Source of the DNA: Dialister sp. UBA734
GTDB taxonomy: Bacteria; Bacillota; Negativicutes; Veillonellales; Dialisteraceae
Reading direction: 5' to 3'
Assembly: GCA_002297935.1 (NCBI GenBank)
Contig: DBLC01000015.1
Span: 1-21,720 of the forward strand
DNA length: 21,720 nt
Made by a program: the position numbers and the translations under genes. The stretch's first letter is position 1. Each line of letters begins with the position of its first letter. Positions 12,863 to 19,931 of the stretch are shown one piece after another. The notes under the pieces were generated by a model that was given only the letters and a program-made list of their open reading frames with translations, was not told where the DNA came from and ran no database searches.

Positions 12863-14254
12863 TTATGAAATACCAGCAATTGCCATTTTAAACGCAATTA
12901 ATGCAGTAGTATAGCTCTGCTGCGCTTTACCAACTTTCTGTGGATCATAATTGCACATTCCTAAAACCCCAAAATAACTAGCAACAATCTTTCTTAAATT
13001 ATTACGCAAAAAATCCATCGGATCCTGAGACCAGCCAAAAACAGGATAACCATTTACCGTCTGTTTTACGATTAATGCTTGAAGTCCATATACTAAAGGT
13101 GCAATAAATCCATCTGGTGTAACCGTTTCAATTTTCTTACCACTAAATGGTTCTTTCTTATTTTTCACCTTATCGTTTTTAGATTTAGCAGCTGTTATAG
13201 CATTAAATCTTCCACCTGCTGCATTATAACATGACGGGAATTCTTTATAAATGTAATCATACAGCTTGGGAATCTCAACAGTTATCTTTAATGCTGATTT
13301 TACTTCCTCGTTAAGCAAAGTCCTTTTGTAACCATCGCCGGACTCATCAGTAACATCAGGTGAACTCATTAATTTTTCAAATGCTTTCATGCAGGTTTGT
13401 TTTCCACTATATAAATTCCACGGAGAGACTCTTGGTGGTTTTTGAATACCATCTACAACAGAAGATACTGAATCAATTAAATTAAGTGGTATCCAAGCTA
13501 AAGCGATTAAATCTTGAACTTTTATTACCCCACCATCATTAGTTTTCCATTCAATTCGTTTTTCAATTGCTGGATCCTCTTCATTCATTAAGCGCTTTAG
13601 TTCATCAAAATAACCTTTTTGATTTGCTTTGGCTGAAAGTTGTAACTCAGCATTATTATTTCTAGCTTCACAAATATCAAGTAAATTATTTTTAAACGAC
13701 ATCAAACAATCAAAATCCTCAATATTTCTAGGTACTAACAACTCAACAGGAATTAAAAAGTCTAGTACATCAATATTATTTTTTTGACTATCTTCAAGAT
13801 ATTTTGTAATTGGATTCCTTTTTGCTACCCAAATCCGTTTAAAGTCATCCCACTTTTTAGATCCAGTTGGCATTGCCTCATTATTATGATGTAACGCTTC
13901 TTTTAATATGTATAACCCAATCGCTAATGTATTATGGCCTCCATCTAGAATCCCTTCGATTTTTAAATCATCAGGAACAATTTTAATGTAATTTCCTTCT
14001 AAAACTTTATAATCAGATGCCGCTAAAAGAATCCCCTTGGTCATAAAAGGAAATAAATCCGGTTGATTTTCAATCGTATCTTGAATTGCATCAGTTACTG
14101 CACCAGTTTTTGACGAACGTGGATTAGCATCAAGGTTCAAATTATCAATAACAGAAATAAAACTTTTAGCTGTTATCAAACCGACAAATTTAGTAATATC
14201 TTTCACGGTTTGTTCACTATATCCATTCATAAAATCAATGATTATGTTTTTCAT
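12863..14254 (-). CDS. AIPR-like protein (abortive infection phage resistance family), candidate defence gene
   Basis: The 463-residue protein shows a pattern like that of AIPR proteins: NPRSSKTGAVTDAIQDTI (44-61), then LFPFMTKGI (67-75), then GILDGGHNTLAI (101-112), which corresponds to the family's N-R..., LF...NNGI and VNGGQT...I motifs. The DGGHNTLAI stretch also recalls the DGQHR motif of DndB-like proteins, an alternative relation. The rest, including KSKNDKVKNKK near residue 375, is not recognised. The gene is visibly more AT-rich than the metabolic genes around it, which suggests transfer. The ATG at 14254 has GAGG eight bases upstream and a good promoter at 14310-14338. The family assignment is by motif, not by search. 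Confidence 0.7.
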   Translation of the reverse strand: MKNIIIDFMNGYSEQTVKDITKFVGLITAKSFISVIDNLNLDANPRSSKTGAVTDAIQDTIENQPDLFPFMTKGILLAASDYKVLEGNYIKIVPDDLKIEGILDGGHNTLAIGLYILKEALHHNNEAMPTGSKKWDDFKRIWVAKRNPITKYLEDSQKNNIDVLDFLIPVELLVPRNIEDFDCLMSFKNNLLDICEARNNNAELQLSAKANQKGYFDELKRLMNEEDPAIEKRIEWKTNDGGVIKVQDLIALAWIPLNLIDSVSSVVDGIQKPPRVSPWNLYSGKQTCMKAFEKLMSSPDVTDESGDGYKRTLLNEEVKSALKITVEIPKLYDYIYKEFPSCYNAAGGRFNAITAAKSKNDKVKNKKEPFSGKKIETVTPDGFIAPLVYGLQALIVKQTVNGYPVFGWSQDPMDFLRNNLRKIVASYFGVLGMCNYDPQKVGKAQQSYTTALIAFKMAIAGIS

Positions 14255-14309
14255 GTAATCGCCTCAATTTCTAAAACGTACGTATGAATAAATATCGCTC
14301 TACTCTTTT

Positions 14310-14338
14310 ATTAGATCACACAAAAAAGAAATAATCAA
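14310..14338 (-). promoter_or_regulatory. Promoter of the AIPR-like operon
   Basis: TTGATT (14333-14338) and TCTAAT (14310-14315) are separated by exactly 17 bases on the minus strand, and a TG one base upstream of the -10 makes it an extended -10 as well. The start would be near 14303, about 50 bases before the ATG. Confidence 0.65.
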
Positions 14339-14430
14339 TGTATTTAGTTCAACAGCCTTAAAAGATATTTTAATAGCCCTTTATTTAGATTAATTATAGG
14401 AAAAGCAGTTGAGATTTTTAATCAAATCCT

Positions 14431-14784
14431 CTATCTCAAAAAGAACTCGTACATCCTATCCCCAACTTTTGAAATAATCAGCCAAGGAAACGTGGTTTCA
14501 TCTCTCATCACTTCTGCAAAAACATCTTTCAGTTTATTTTCCCAAAAGATGCGCACTCTTCCGAGATATAAATTTTCCTTTTCCAAATGGGCTTCATAGG
14601 TACAACCATCATAACGCACCCGAATTTCTCTCCGTTCTCCATTTTCCATGGAACCTGCATCAAAGAAACTATACATCTCTCTAGGAATGGTAGCTCCGGC
14701 ATAACGAAAGATAGATTTATCCGTTTTCTTCATCAGTGTCATATCATTGATGATTTCCCAAGACCTTACTTTTGTTTTCTCCAT
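14431..14784 (-). CDS. Hypothetical protein (117 aa)
   Basis: Not recognised with certainty. The 117-residue protein begins MEKTKVRSWEIINDMTLMKK and contains TDKSIFRYAGATIPREMYSFF, then VRYDGCTYEAHLEKE and VRIFWENKLKDVF, a mixed alpha/beta domain with no membrane segment. Such small domains occur alone or joined to restriction-type nucleases, but I cannot name a family. The start is firm: AGGAG eight bases before the ATG at 14784, and an extended -10 about 55 bases upstream. No terminator was seen before the AIPR-like promoter, so read-through into the next operon is possible. Confidence 0.75.
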   Translation of the reverse strand: MEKTKVRSWEIINDMTLMKKTDKSIFRYAGATIPREMYSFFDAGSMENGERREIRVRYDGCTYEAHLEKENLYLGRVRIFWENKLKDVFAEVMRDETTFPWLIISKVGDRMYEFFLR

Positions 14785-14838
14785 ACCTATTTCTCCTGAT
14801 TGTCGTCCTAAAAAAATATATCGTTCTGATTTAACCCA

Positions 14839-14847
14839 ATTATACCA
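14839..14847 (-). promoter_or_regulatory. Extended -10 promoter of the 117-aa gene
   Basis: TGGTATAAT is read on the minus strand, a perfect extended -10. No convincing -35 was found. It lies about 40 bases from the truncated palindromic element at 14887. Confidence 0.55.
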
Positions 14848-14886
14848 TCATCAGGATCTATGAACTATAGACAACCAAAAACTATT

Positions 14887-15052
14887 ATCCGCTAGAGTTG
14901 CCTTTCTCGCTTTGGTCGAAAAATTGTATCACCGTTATGATTAGATGCAGCAAGTCCTTTCCGCTAGTGCTTTGAGATTTCTCCACTCCCCTACACATCC
15001 AGTTTCATATCATATGTTTCATTTCGCACAAATAGGACCGGTCGAAATGACG
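14887..15052. mobile_element. Truncated palindromic MITE-like element, copy B
   Basis: This is the right part of the 286-bp element. TCCGCTAGAGTTGC matches the loop region of copy A, followed by the inner arm (CCTTTCCGCTAGTGCTTTGA, then GATTTCTCCACTC) and the terminal repeat ending CGGTCGAAATGACG at 15052. The left half is missing. The flank just outside reads CTATAGAGGCACATTTGAGAA, the inverse of the AAATGTGCCT end of the nonamer arms, which ties the core and nonamer parts together. Confidence 0.7.
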
Positions 15053-15074
15053 ATTACCTATAGAGGCACATTTG

Positions 15075-15135
15075 AGAATCCTAATCCCTAGGGCCTAATC
15101 CCTAGCTACTAGTCGCCAGTCCACCAGTCACCATT
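15075..15135. repeat. TAATCCCTA / CCAGTCA heptad block
   Basis: The block reads AATCCTAATCCCTAGGGCCT, then CTAATCCCTAGCTACTAG and AGTCGCCAGTCCACCAGTCACC. It has the same order and side relative to the element as at 8271-8335. Confidence 0.6.
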
Positions 15136-15660
15136 TCTCCCACGCAAAAAATCCGGAACTCATCTCACCATTTATACCTATGAGGGCGCACCCTGAATAC
15201 GGCGCAGGTGCCGTCTTGTGTACATAAGTACTACGTCTTTGCTGTCGTCAGAACGCCACGCGCTCATTCAGCAGGGAAATAGCAAGATGTGTAAGGTTCC
15301 GGATTATGGAATTTGTATGTGACCCAAAGCAGGGAGAACGAAACGGGTCTACATTTCACTCTCTATGCCCGATGGATTCTGATGCCTTGTCAGATCTGCC
15401 GTTTCATCCGCTTTCTTTCCATGTGGTCCTTTGCGCATTCAGATATCACGGACCGGAAGGAAAACGTAGAAATAGGTGTACACACAGTGCATCAGATTTC
15501 ATGCTTATATCATACTATATATTTTCAGAAAAAGGAAGAGGAAAACGTGTCGTTGGTTGTTGGTTGTTTGAGGCCAGACAACCAGCAACAGCTAATTCAG
15601 TTTCTTGCTATTGAAAAAAATGAATCAATGAGCAGCCGTCAATTAGCATGGAATAAATAA
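15136..15660. other. Gene-free stretch with one heptad hairpin
   Basis: Two overlapping plus-strand frames (15306-15614 and 15313-15660) are open, but neither has a ribosome-binding site or a recognisable family; I do not call them. At 15556-15589 an imperfect hairpin (GTTGTTGGTTGTTTG with CAGACAACCAGCAAC, 13 of 15 pairs) is a degenerate relative of the perfect rbsD/rbsA repeat and lies about 70 bases beyond the stop of the ATPase gene. The remainder may be decayed coding DNA. Confidence 0.4.
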
Positions 15661-17055
15661 TCACTTATACAAATCCGATACGGTGAGTAATCTAGCCCCT
15701 TCTCGCTCGGCTCTTTCGATGACGCTATCGGTGTAGCCTCCTTTGCTAAAGAAGTAGAAATATTTTTCCTTTACCTTAGGAAAAGCCATAGAAGCCGTCA
15801 CCAAATCGTCATATTCTGCCATGGGCATAGGTTGATTTCTATACTTGCATTCACAGAAGATGGCTTGTGTACCGTCTTCTGAAAGGCCTAATATGTCCAC
15901 ATCATCTTGGGCACGAATGGCCGGATTGGTCCCCCACCATCTTCCTAAATGAGCCGGGATGAAGGGAAGTTTTCTATTTCTAGCTTGATGGATGAGATAT
16001 TCTTTGCAAATGATTTCAAATCGAGGGCCAATATAGTCATTCATTTGCCCCATAATTTCACGAGCCGCCTCTTCTTCGCCCAGAAGTCGATATAGATTTT
16101 TATGAGAAAAGGGATAGCGGTACCAGAAATTGTAGTAACAGTCAGCTAGAGCATAGATTCCTTTTCGACTGGTCTCATTTTCACCACAGGGGACTACTTT
16201 TTTGATCAATCGAATACTCTGTAACACTTGCAAATATTTCCCGCACTTGGTCCGTTCCTCATGGATGTGGTCGGCAATCAAAGATTGCTTGTTGTATCCC
16301 GCAGCGATGGATTCCAAGATGGTGTTGTATACACTGGGCTCCCGCAGTTCCATCCGGAGAAGCATTTGCGGCTCTTCGTGAAGAAATGCATTTTCAGAAA
16401 GAATGTGGGCGGCTATATTTTCTTCTATACTTTTTCTATCGTCAAAAGCCTCCAAATATCTGGGAATACCACCTAAAATCCCATAGGCTTGGATTTGTTC
16501 TTCTATATCATAGTGTGGAAAAAATTTGGCACTATCCAGATAATCAAAGGGCTTGATTTCTATCTGTGCAGTGATTCGACCATAGAGGGGACTTTTGTAT
16601 CCCATCACATCATTGACCATGAAGCTGACGCTGGAACCGCAAAGAATGAGAAATATATTTCTCTCTTTCCACGTGTGATCGATGGTATGCTGCAATATGC
16701 TTTTGATCGAAGGATTTTGGGACGCGATAAAAGGAAATTCATCAATAATAAGTACAGTTTTCTTTGTCGCCAGAGCTGCCTTTTTAGAAATATATTCCAT
16801 AGCCCGTTCCCAGGAAGGAAAGGGGGCAAAGAAATCATGATCAAAGTGACGCTGTGCAACTTCTGAAAAGTCTTCCAAGTTCAAAGCATCATTCTTCTCC
16901 TGGGCAGAGAAAAAAATGACATCATGTTGATTGGCAAATTCTTGTAAAATAGTGGTTTTCCCAATGCGCCGCCGTCCATACATGACAAGAAATTGAAATG
17001 TATCTGTTTGATACAACTTTTCCAACATGTTCAGTTCTTTTTCTCTTCCAATCAT
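15661..17055 (-). CDS. ATPase_2 (archaeal-type AAA) protein with C-terminal DUF234 nuclease-like domain
   Basis: The 464-residue protein has the layout of the archaeal-type ATPase family. It has a MIGREKELNMLEKLY start, Walker A GRRRIGKT (27-34), Walker B VLIIDEF (101-107), a GSSVSFM sensor-like strand (140-146), a GGIPRYL motif (195-201), a probable winged helix (about 240-300) and a C-terminal DUF234 domain. The last contains DDVDIL (384-389) and CECKY (401-405), an Asp...Glu-x-Lys pattern like that of PD-(D/E)XK nucleases. The cellular role of this family is poorly known; mobile-element or defence roles are suspected. AAAGGAGG lies seven bases before the ATG at 17055. It is a single gene under its own promoter and palindrome. 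Confidence 0.88.
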   Translation of the reverse strand: MIGREKELNMLEKLYQTDTFQFLVMYGRRRIGKTTILQEFANQHDVIFFSAQEKNDALNLEDFSEVAQRHFDHDFFAPFPSWERAMEYISKKAALATKKTVLIIDEFPFIASQNPSIKSILQHTIDHTWKERNIFLILCGSSVSFMVNDVMGYKSPLYGRITAQIEIKPFDYLDSAKFFPHYDIEEQIQAYGILGGIPRYLEAFDDRKSIEENIAAHILSENAFLHEEPQMLLRMELREPSVYNTILESIAAGYNKQSLIADHIHEERTKCGKYLQVLQSIRLIKKVVPCGENETSRKGIYALADCYYNFWYRYPFSHKNLYRLLGEEEAAREIMGQMNDYIGPRFEIICKEYLIHQARNRKLPFIPAHLGRWWGTNPAIRAQDDVDILGLSEDGTQAIFCECKYRNQPMPMAEYDDLVTASMAFPKVKEKYFYFFSKGGYTDSVIERAEREGARLLTVSDLYK

Positions 17056-17072
17056 CAGAATGCCTCCTTTGA

Positions 17073-17116
17073 ATACTCTAAAGTATATTACTCATGAGTA
17101 TTATACTTTAGAGTAT
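17073..17116. promoter_or_regulatory. 44-bp near-perfect palindrome over the ATPase promoter
   Basis: The sequence equals its own reverse complement at 42 of 44 positions, centred on ACTCATGAGT, with outer arms ATACTCTAAAGTAT. It contains the -10 of the ATPase gene and reaches to within 18 bases of the start codon, covering the expected transcription start. This is the layout of an operator bound by a dimeric repressor, possibly the gene product itself. Confidence 0.7.
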
Positions 17117-17128
17117 CTTATGAATCAA
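17100..17128 (-). promoter_or_regulatory. Promoter of the ATPase gene (TTGATT-17-TATAAT)
   Basis: On the minus strand -35 TTGATT (17123-17128) and a perfect -10 TATAAT (17100-17105) are 17 bases apart. The -10 lies inside the palindrome and the -35 just outside it. Confidence 0.75.
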
Positions 17129-17140
17129 GAGAAATAGAAA

Positions 17141-17185
17141 AGGTTACTCAGGTAGCTCAAGTTGCTAAGGGTACTCAGGTTTCTC
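17141..17185. repeat. Five-nonamer array (left arm of composite copy C)
   Basis: Five 9-bp units (AGGTTACTC, AGGTAGCTC, AAGTTGCTA, AGGGTACTC, AGGTTTCTC) are followed by GAAAGTACC. Inverted nonamers (CTTCAGAAC, CCTTAGAAC; 17694-17711) lie beyond the palindromic core, so the composite spans about 17141-17711. Confidence 0.7.
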
Positions 17186-17286
17186 GAAAGTACCTCTAGC
17201 AAAATTTCATCTAGGGAAGTATTTCGATAAAGGGTATTGTTCTACTGATTTCTATTGTGAGACATTTTCATGCTATCGCAAGCGAC

Positions 17287-17325
17287 AAGGTTAAAAGGGG
17301 TATAAAGGGTTATGGGAATACCGAT
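17287..17325. repeat. GGGTTATAA-type interspersed repeat (copy 3)
   Basis: AAGGTTAAAAGGGGTATAAA and GGGTTATGGGAATACCGA are nearly the inverse of the sequence at 1175-1217. Here the copy sits inside the left half of a composite element. Confidence 0.6.
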
Positions 17326-17376
17326 ATCCTACTATTCATTTAGATACTACCTATTATCCAGAGGTTTTATCTCTAT

Positions 17377-17663
17377 CGTCATTTCGACCGATCGTACGCG
17401 TGCTAAGTGGTATAGATGTGTTAACGTGAGATGTGCCCCTGAGTGGAGAAATCTAAACAGCACTAGCGGTAAGGGCTTAAAGTATCAAATCGTAACGGTG
17501 AAACAATCTTTCGATCACAGCAAGAAAGGCCGCTCTAGCGAGCGACCATGATATGTGTCATCTAGCCCTTACCGCTAGTGCTGAAAGATTTCTCCACTCA
17601 GGGGCACATGGCGATTCATAACTTCTACATCATTTCGCACAAATGCGACCGGTCGAAATGACG
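17377..17663. mobile_element. 287-bp palindromic MITE-like element, copy C
   Basis: The outer ends match copy A (CGTCATTTCGACCG... and its inverse). Two inner arm pairs are perfect: 22 bp (17433-17454 with 17586-17607, containing GAGTGGAGAAATCT) and 19 bp (17459-17477 with 17564-17582, containing GCACTAGCGGTAAGG). Perfect inner arms together with several mismatches in the outer ends suggest that selection or gene conversion acts on the inner hairpin. No coding sequence. Confidence 0.75.
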
Positions 17664-17756
17664 TCTACAGTAAGAGTCACGTTCAAGAAATCTTCAGAAC
17701 CCTTAGAACCTTTTCCACCACTACTGTTTCATATGAAACACGACTATAGCGTACAC

Positions 17757-17825
17757 CAGGCCTAATCCCCAGGGCCTAGTACTCATTCCTTCCCAGTCAC
17801 CAGTCACGAGTCACTAGTCACCTTT
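17757..17825. repeat. TAATCCCCA / CCAGTCA heptad block
   Basis: The block reads GGCCTAATCCCCAGGGCCTA, followed by CCAGTCACCAGTCACGAGTC and further AGTCAC units. It is the outer right part of composite copy C and matches 55-114 in order. Confidence 0.65.
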
Positions 17826-17828
17826 TTC

Positions 17829-17869
17829 AAAAATAAAAAAGTAGCGGCGCTTCCTAAGCTGTGCGCCGC
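17829..17869 (-). terminator. Intrinsic terminator of the rib operon (GC hairpin, copy 3)
   Basis: Read on the minus strand, the arms GCGGCGC and GCGCCGC (17863-17869 and 17844-17850) with a 12-base loop are followed by TAC and a T-rich tract. It ends transcription about 45 bases after ribH. The hairpin belongs to the same repeat module as 1045-1071 and 8468-8494, but only this copy has a proper T-tract. Confidence 0.75.
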
Positions 17870-17881
17870 CACCTTCATTTC

Positions 17882-17909
17882 TAACTTCTCACTACTCACT
17901 TCTCACTGC
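17882..17909. repeat. Heptad array at the ribH stop
   Basis: Four heptads (TAACTTC, TCACTAC, TCACTTC, TCACTGC) lie three bases from the ribH stop codon. The array at the fumC stop (8507-8534) is almost identical and sits one base from that stop. Confidence 0.7.
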
Positions 17910-17912
17910 TTT

Positions 17913-18374
17913 TTACAGTTTCTTAAACAGGCTTGCCATTTCGAGGGCATCCATAGCACATTCGAAGCCTTTGTTGCCCGATTTCAGGCCGGCTCTATTG
18001 ATGGCCTGTTCGATGGTATCTGTGGTGAGTACGCCGTAGAGAACCGGAATGCCGGAAGAAAGTGAAGCCATGGCTACGCCCTTGGTCACTTCGGTAGCCA
18101 CGTGTTCATAGTGGTCGGTTTCGCCGCGAATGACAGCGCCCAGGCAGATAACGGCGTCGTATTTGCCGCTTTCTGCCATTTTTTTAGCAGCCAGGGGAAT
18201 TTCAAAAGCCCCCGGTACCCATGCCAGGTCTACTTTGTCCATGTCCACACCGTGACGAGCCAGGCCATCGGCCGCACCGTCAATCAGTTTGGAAACGATT
18301 ACTTCGTTGAAACGGGAGGCAACGATGCCTACACGAATTTCATTTTCATTGAAAAGTCCGGAAATTACGTTCAT
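17913..18374 (-). CDS. ribH: 6,7-dimethyl-8-ribityllumazine synthase
   Basis: RibH joins 5-amino-6-ribitylaminouracil with dihydroxybutanone phosphate to form lumazine, the last intermediate before riboflavin; the family usually forms hollow capsids of pentamers. From the ATG at 18374 it has 153 residues, the usual length. Motifs include VASRFNEVI (18-26), VPGAFEIP (53-60), LGAVIRGETDHYEHV with catalytic His88, and PVLYGVLTT. AGGAG lies nine bases upstream. An in-frame ATG at 18431 would add 19 residues, but those are translated heptad repeat and have no ribosome-binding site. It is the last gene of ribD-ribE-ribBA-ribH. Confidence 0.96.
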   Translation of the reverse strand: MNVISGLFNENEIRVGIVASRFNEVIVSKLIDGAADGLARHGVDMDKVDLAWVPGAFEIPLAAKKMAESGKYDAVICLGAVIRGETDHYEHVATEVTKGVAMASLSSGIPVLYGVLTTDTIEQAINRAGLKSGNKGFECAMDALEMASLFKKL

Positions 18375-18397
18375 AGTATTTTTCTCCTTTTTGTGTT

Positions 18398-18446
18398 GGT
18401 TAACGGTTAACGGTTTACTGTTAACTGTCAACCGTCAACCGTTAAC
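18398..18446. repeat. Seven-heptad inverted repeat between ribBA and ribH
   Basis: Seven consecutive heptads (GGTTAAC twice, GGTTTAC, TGTTAAC, TGTCAAC, CGTCAAC, CGTTAAC) form a hairpin whose 17-bp arms (18399-18415 and 18430-18446) have one mismatch. It fills the spacer between the ribBA stop and the ribH ribosome-binding site, so it is part of the operon mRNA, as the 30-bp repeat is in rbs. Confidence 0.75.
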
Positions 18447-18449
18447 TGC

Positions 18450-19682
18450 CTACTTAACTGTTGGTTCTACAATATCCTTATCGAGTTTCAGCATATGTCC
18501 CATTTTTTCCTGTTTGGTTTTCAGGTAGAATTCATCTTCTCTGGTGGGAGCGATTTCGATGGGAACCCGTTCGGCGATGGTGATACCGTATTCGCTGACG
18601 TCGTCCAGTTTCTGTGGATTGTTCGTCAGCAGGCGAATGGTAGTGGCTTTCAGGTCTTTCAAAATCTGTGCGCCGGTCATGTATTCTCGAAGGTCTGCGG
18701 CAAAGCCCAGTTTCAAATTGGCTTCTACGGTGTCATAGCCTTGGTCCTGCAGGGCATAGGCTCTGATTTTGTTGATAAGGCCGATGCCTCTTCCTTCTTG
18801 GCGAAGGTATACCAGGACGCCTCGTCCTTCTTTGGCAATCTGTTTCATAGCCGCCGAGAGCTGCTGTCCGCAGTCGCAGCGCAGAGAGCCGAAGCAGTCG
18901 CCGGTGAGACATTCGGAATGAATGCGGCAGAGAACCGGTTTCCCGTCAGCCACATCGCCCATGGTGAGGGCCACGTGGTGTTCTCCATTCATGCGATTCA
19001 CGAAGCCGTAGATTTCAAATTCGCCATACTTGGTAGGCAATTTGGCCTGGGTGATGCGCTCTACGATGGTTTCGTGTTTCTTTCTGTATTCGATCAGTTC
19101 CTGGATATTTCCGATTTTGAGCCCTTTTTCTTTCGCCAGTTTGAACAGGTCCTCTCTTCTGGCCATGGTGCCGTCTGCCTTCATGATTTCGCAGCACAGG
19201 CCCGCCGGTTTCAGTCCTGCCAAACGCGCTAAATCCACGGTAGCTTCGGTGTGGCCCTGCCGTTCCAGTACGCCCCACGGTTTCGCTTTCAGTGGAAATA
19301 GGTGTCCTGGACGGCGGAAATCTTCTGGCTTCGCCCCGTCTTTGATGGCTTCCAGGGCCGTCATGGAACGAGCCGCTGCCGATACGCCGGTACCGGAATC
19401 TTTATAATCGATGGATTCTAGGAAGGCAGTCTGGTGATTGTCCGTGTTGTGACGAATCATAGGCCCCAAGTAGAGGGAATCTGCAATTTCTGCTGCCATA
19501 GGCATGCAGATGACCCCTTTCGCTTCGGAAGCCATGGCATTCACATTTTCCGGGGTAGCAAATTCAGCGGCGCAGATGTAGTCCCCTTCATTTTCACGGG
19601 ACTCTGCGTCCTGCATGATGACGATGTGTCCCTTTCGGATTTCGTCAATAATATCTTCAATTGGATCAAATTGGTAGTTCAT
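18450..19682 (-). CDS. ribBA: Bifunctional DHBP synthase / GTP cyclohydrolase II
   Basis: The 410-residue protein supplies both starting branches of riboflavin synthesis. The N-terminal half makes dihydroxybutanone phosphate from ribulose 5-phosphate (DAESRENEGD metal-binding acidic loop, RHNTDNHQTAF, GHTEATVDLARLAG). The C-terminal half opens GTP to the pyrimidine precursor: CLTGDCFGSLRCDCGQQL holds the zinc cysteines, and YLRQEGRGIGL and LLTNNP are typical. The start is the ATG at 19682 with GGGAG five bases upstream; an in-frame TTG at 19694 would add only four residues and lacks a site. The spacer to ribE is 249 bases and contains a long hairpin repeat. Confidence 0.96.
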   Translation of the reverse strand: MNYQFDPIEDIIDEIRKGHIVIMQDAESRENEGDYICAAEFATPENVNAMASEAKGVICMPMAAEIADSLYLGPMIRHNTDNHQTAFLESIDYKDSGTGVSAAARSMTALEAIKDGAKPEDFRRPGHLFPLKAKPWGVLERQGHTEATVDLARLAGLKPAGLCCEIMKADGTMARREDLFKLAKEKGLKIGNIQELIEYRKKHETIVERITQAKLPTKYGEFEIYGFVNRMNGEHHVALTMGDVADGKPVLCRIHSECLTGDCFGSLRCDCGQQLSAAMKQIAKEGRGVLVYLRQEGRGIGLINKIRAYALQDQGYDTVEANLKLGFAADLREYMTGAQILKDLKATTIRLLTNNPQKLDDVSEYGITIAERVPIEIAPTREDEFYLKTKQEKMGHMLKLDKDIVEPTVK

Positions 19683-19802
19683 AGTCTCTCCCAAATGTAT
19701 ACTTCAAATTTTCTAACATAATATAGAAAAGGGTATGTCTTTCGGACAGGTTATTATTTTTATGAAATGGAATAGTGCCTTATGTCTCATAAATGGATAT
19801 CC

Positions 19803-19875
19803 AAAGGGTTATAAAAGGTTATTTTCTCCCCTTTATATACCCTTGCCCGAAGGGCATAACCTTTTATAACCTTTT
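19803..19875. repeat. GGGTTATAA-type hairpin between ribE and ribBA (copy 4)
   Basis: The arms 19803-19822 and 19856-19875 are inverted copies at 19 of 20 positions (AAAGGGTTATAAAAGGTTAT type), with a 33-base loop that itself holds CCCTT/AAGGG. Further pairs, TGTCTCAT/ATGAGACA and GCGGG (19881-19885) with CCCGC (19907-19911), lie around it. The spacer has no gene. The hairpin would be in the rib operon mRNA, or could mark a break in it. Confidence 0.65.
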
Positions 19876-19931
19876 AACCAGCGGGACATCAAATCAAATG
19901 AGACAACCCGCTTCATCTAAAAAATACCCTT

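Noticed and set aside
15306..15660. Two overlapping plus-strand frames of 102 and 115 codons
   Set aside because: Neither has a ribosome-binding site or recognisable motifs, and they exclude each other.
18375..18431. Upstream start for ribH adding 19 residues
   Set aside because: The extra residues are translated heptad repeat, and the AGGAG site fits the ATG at 18374.
19683..19931. FMN riboswitch between ribE and ribBA
   Set aside because: The spacer shows only the GGGTTATAA hairpin repeat and none of the conserved RFN elements; a riboswitch would be expected before ribD, outside the window.
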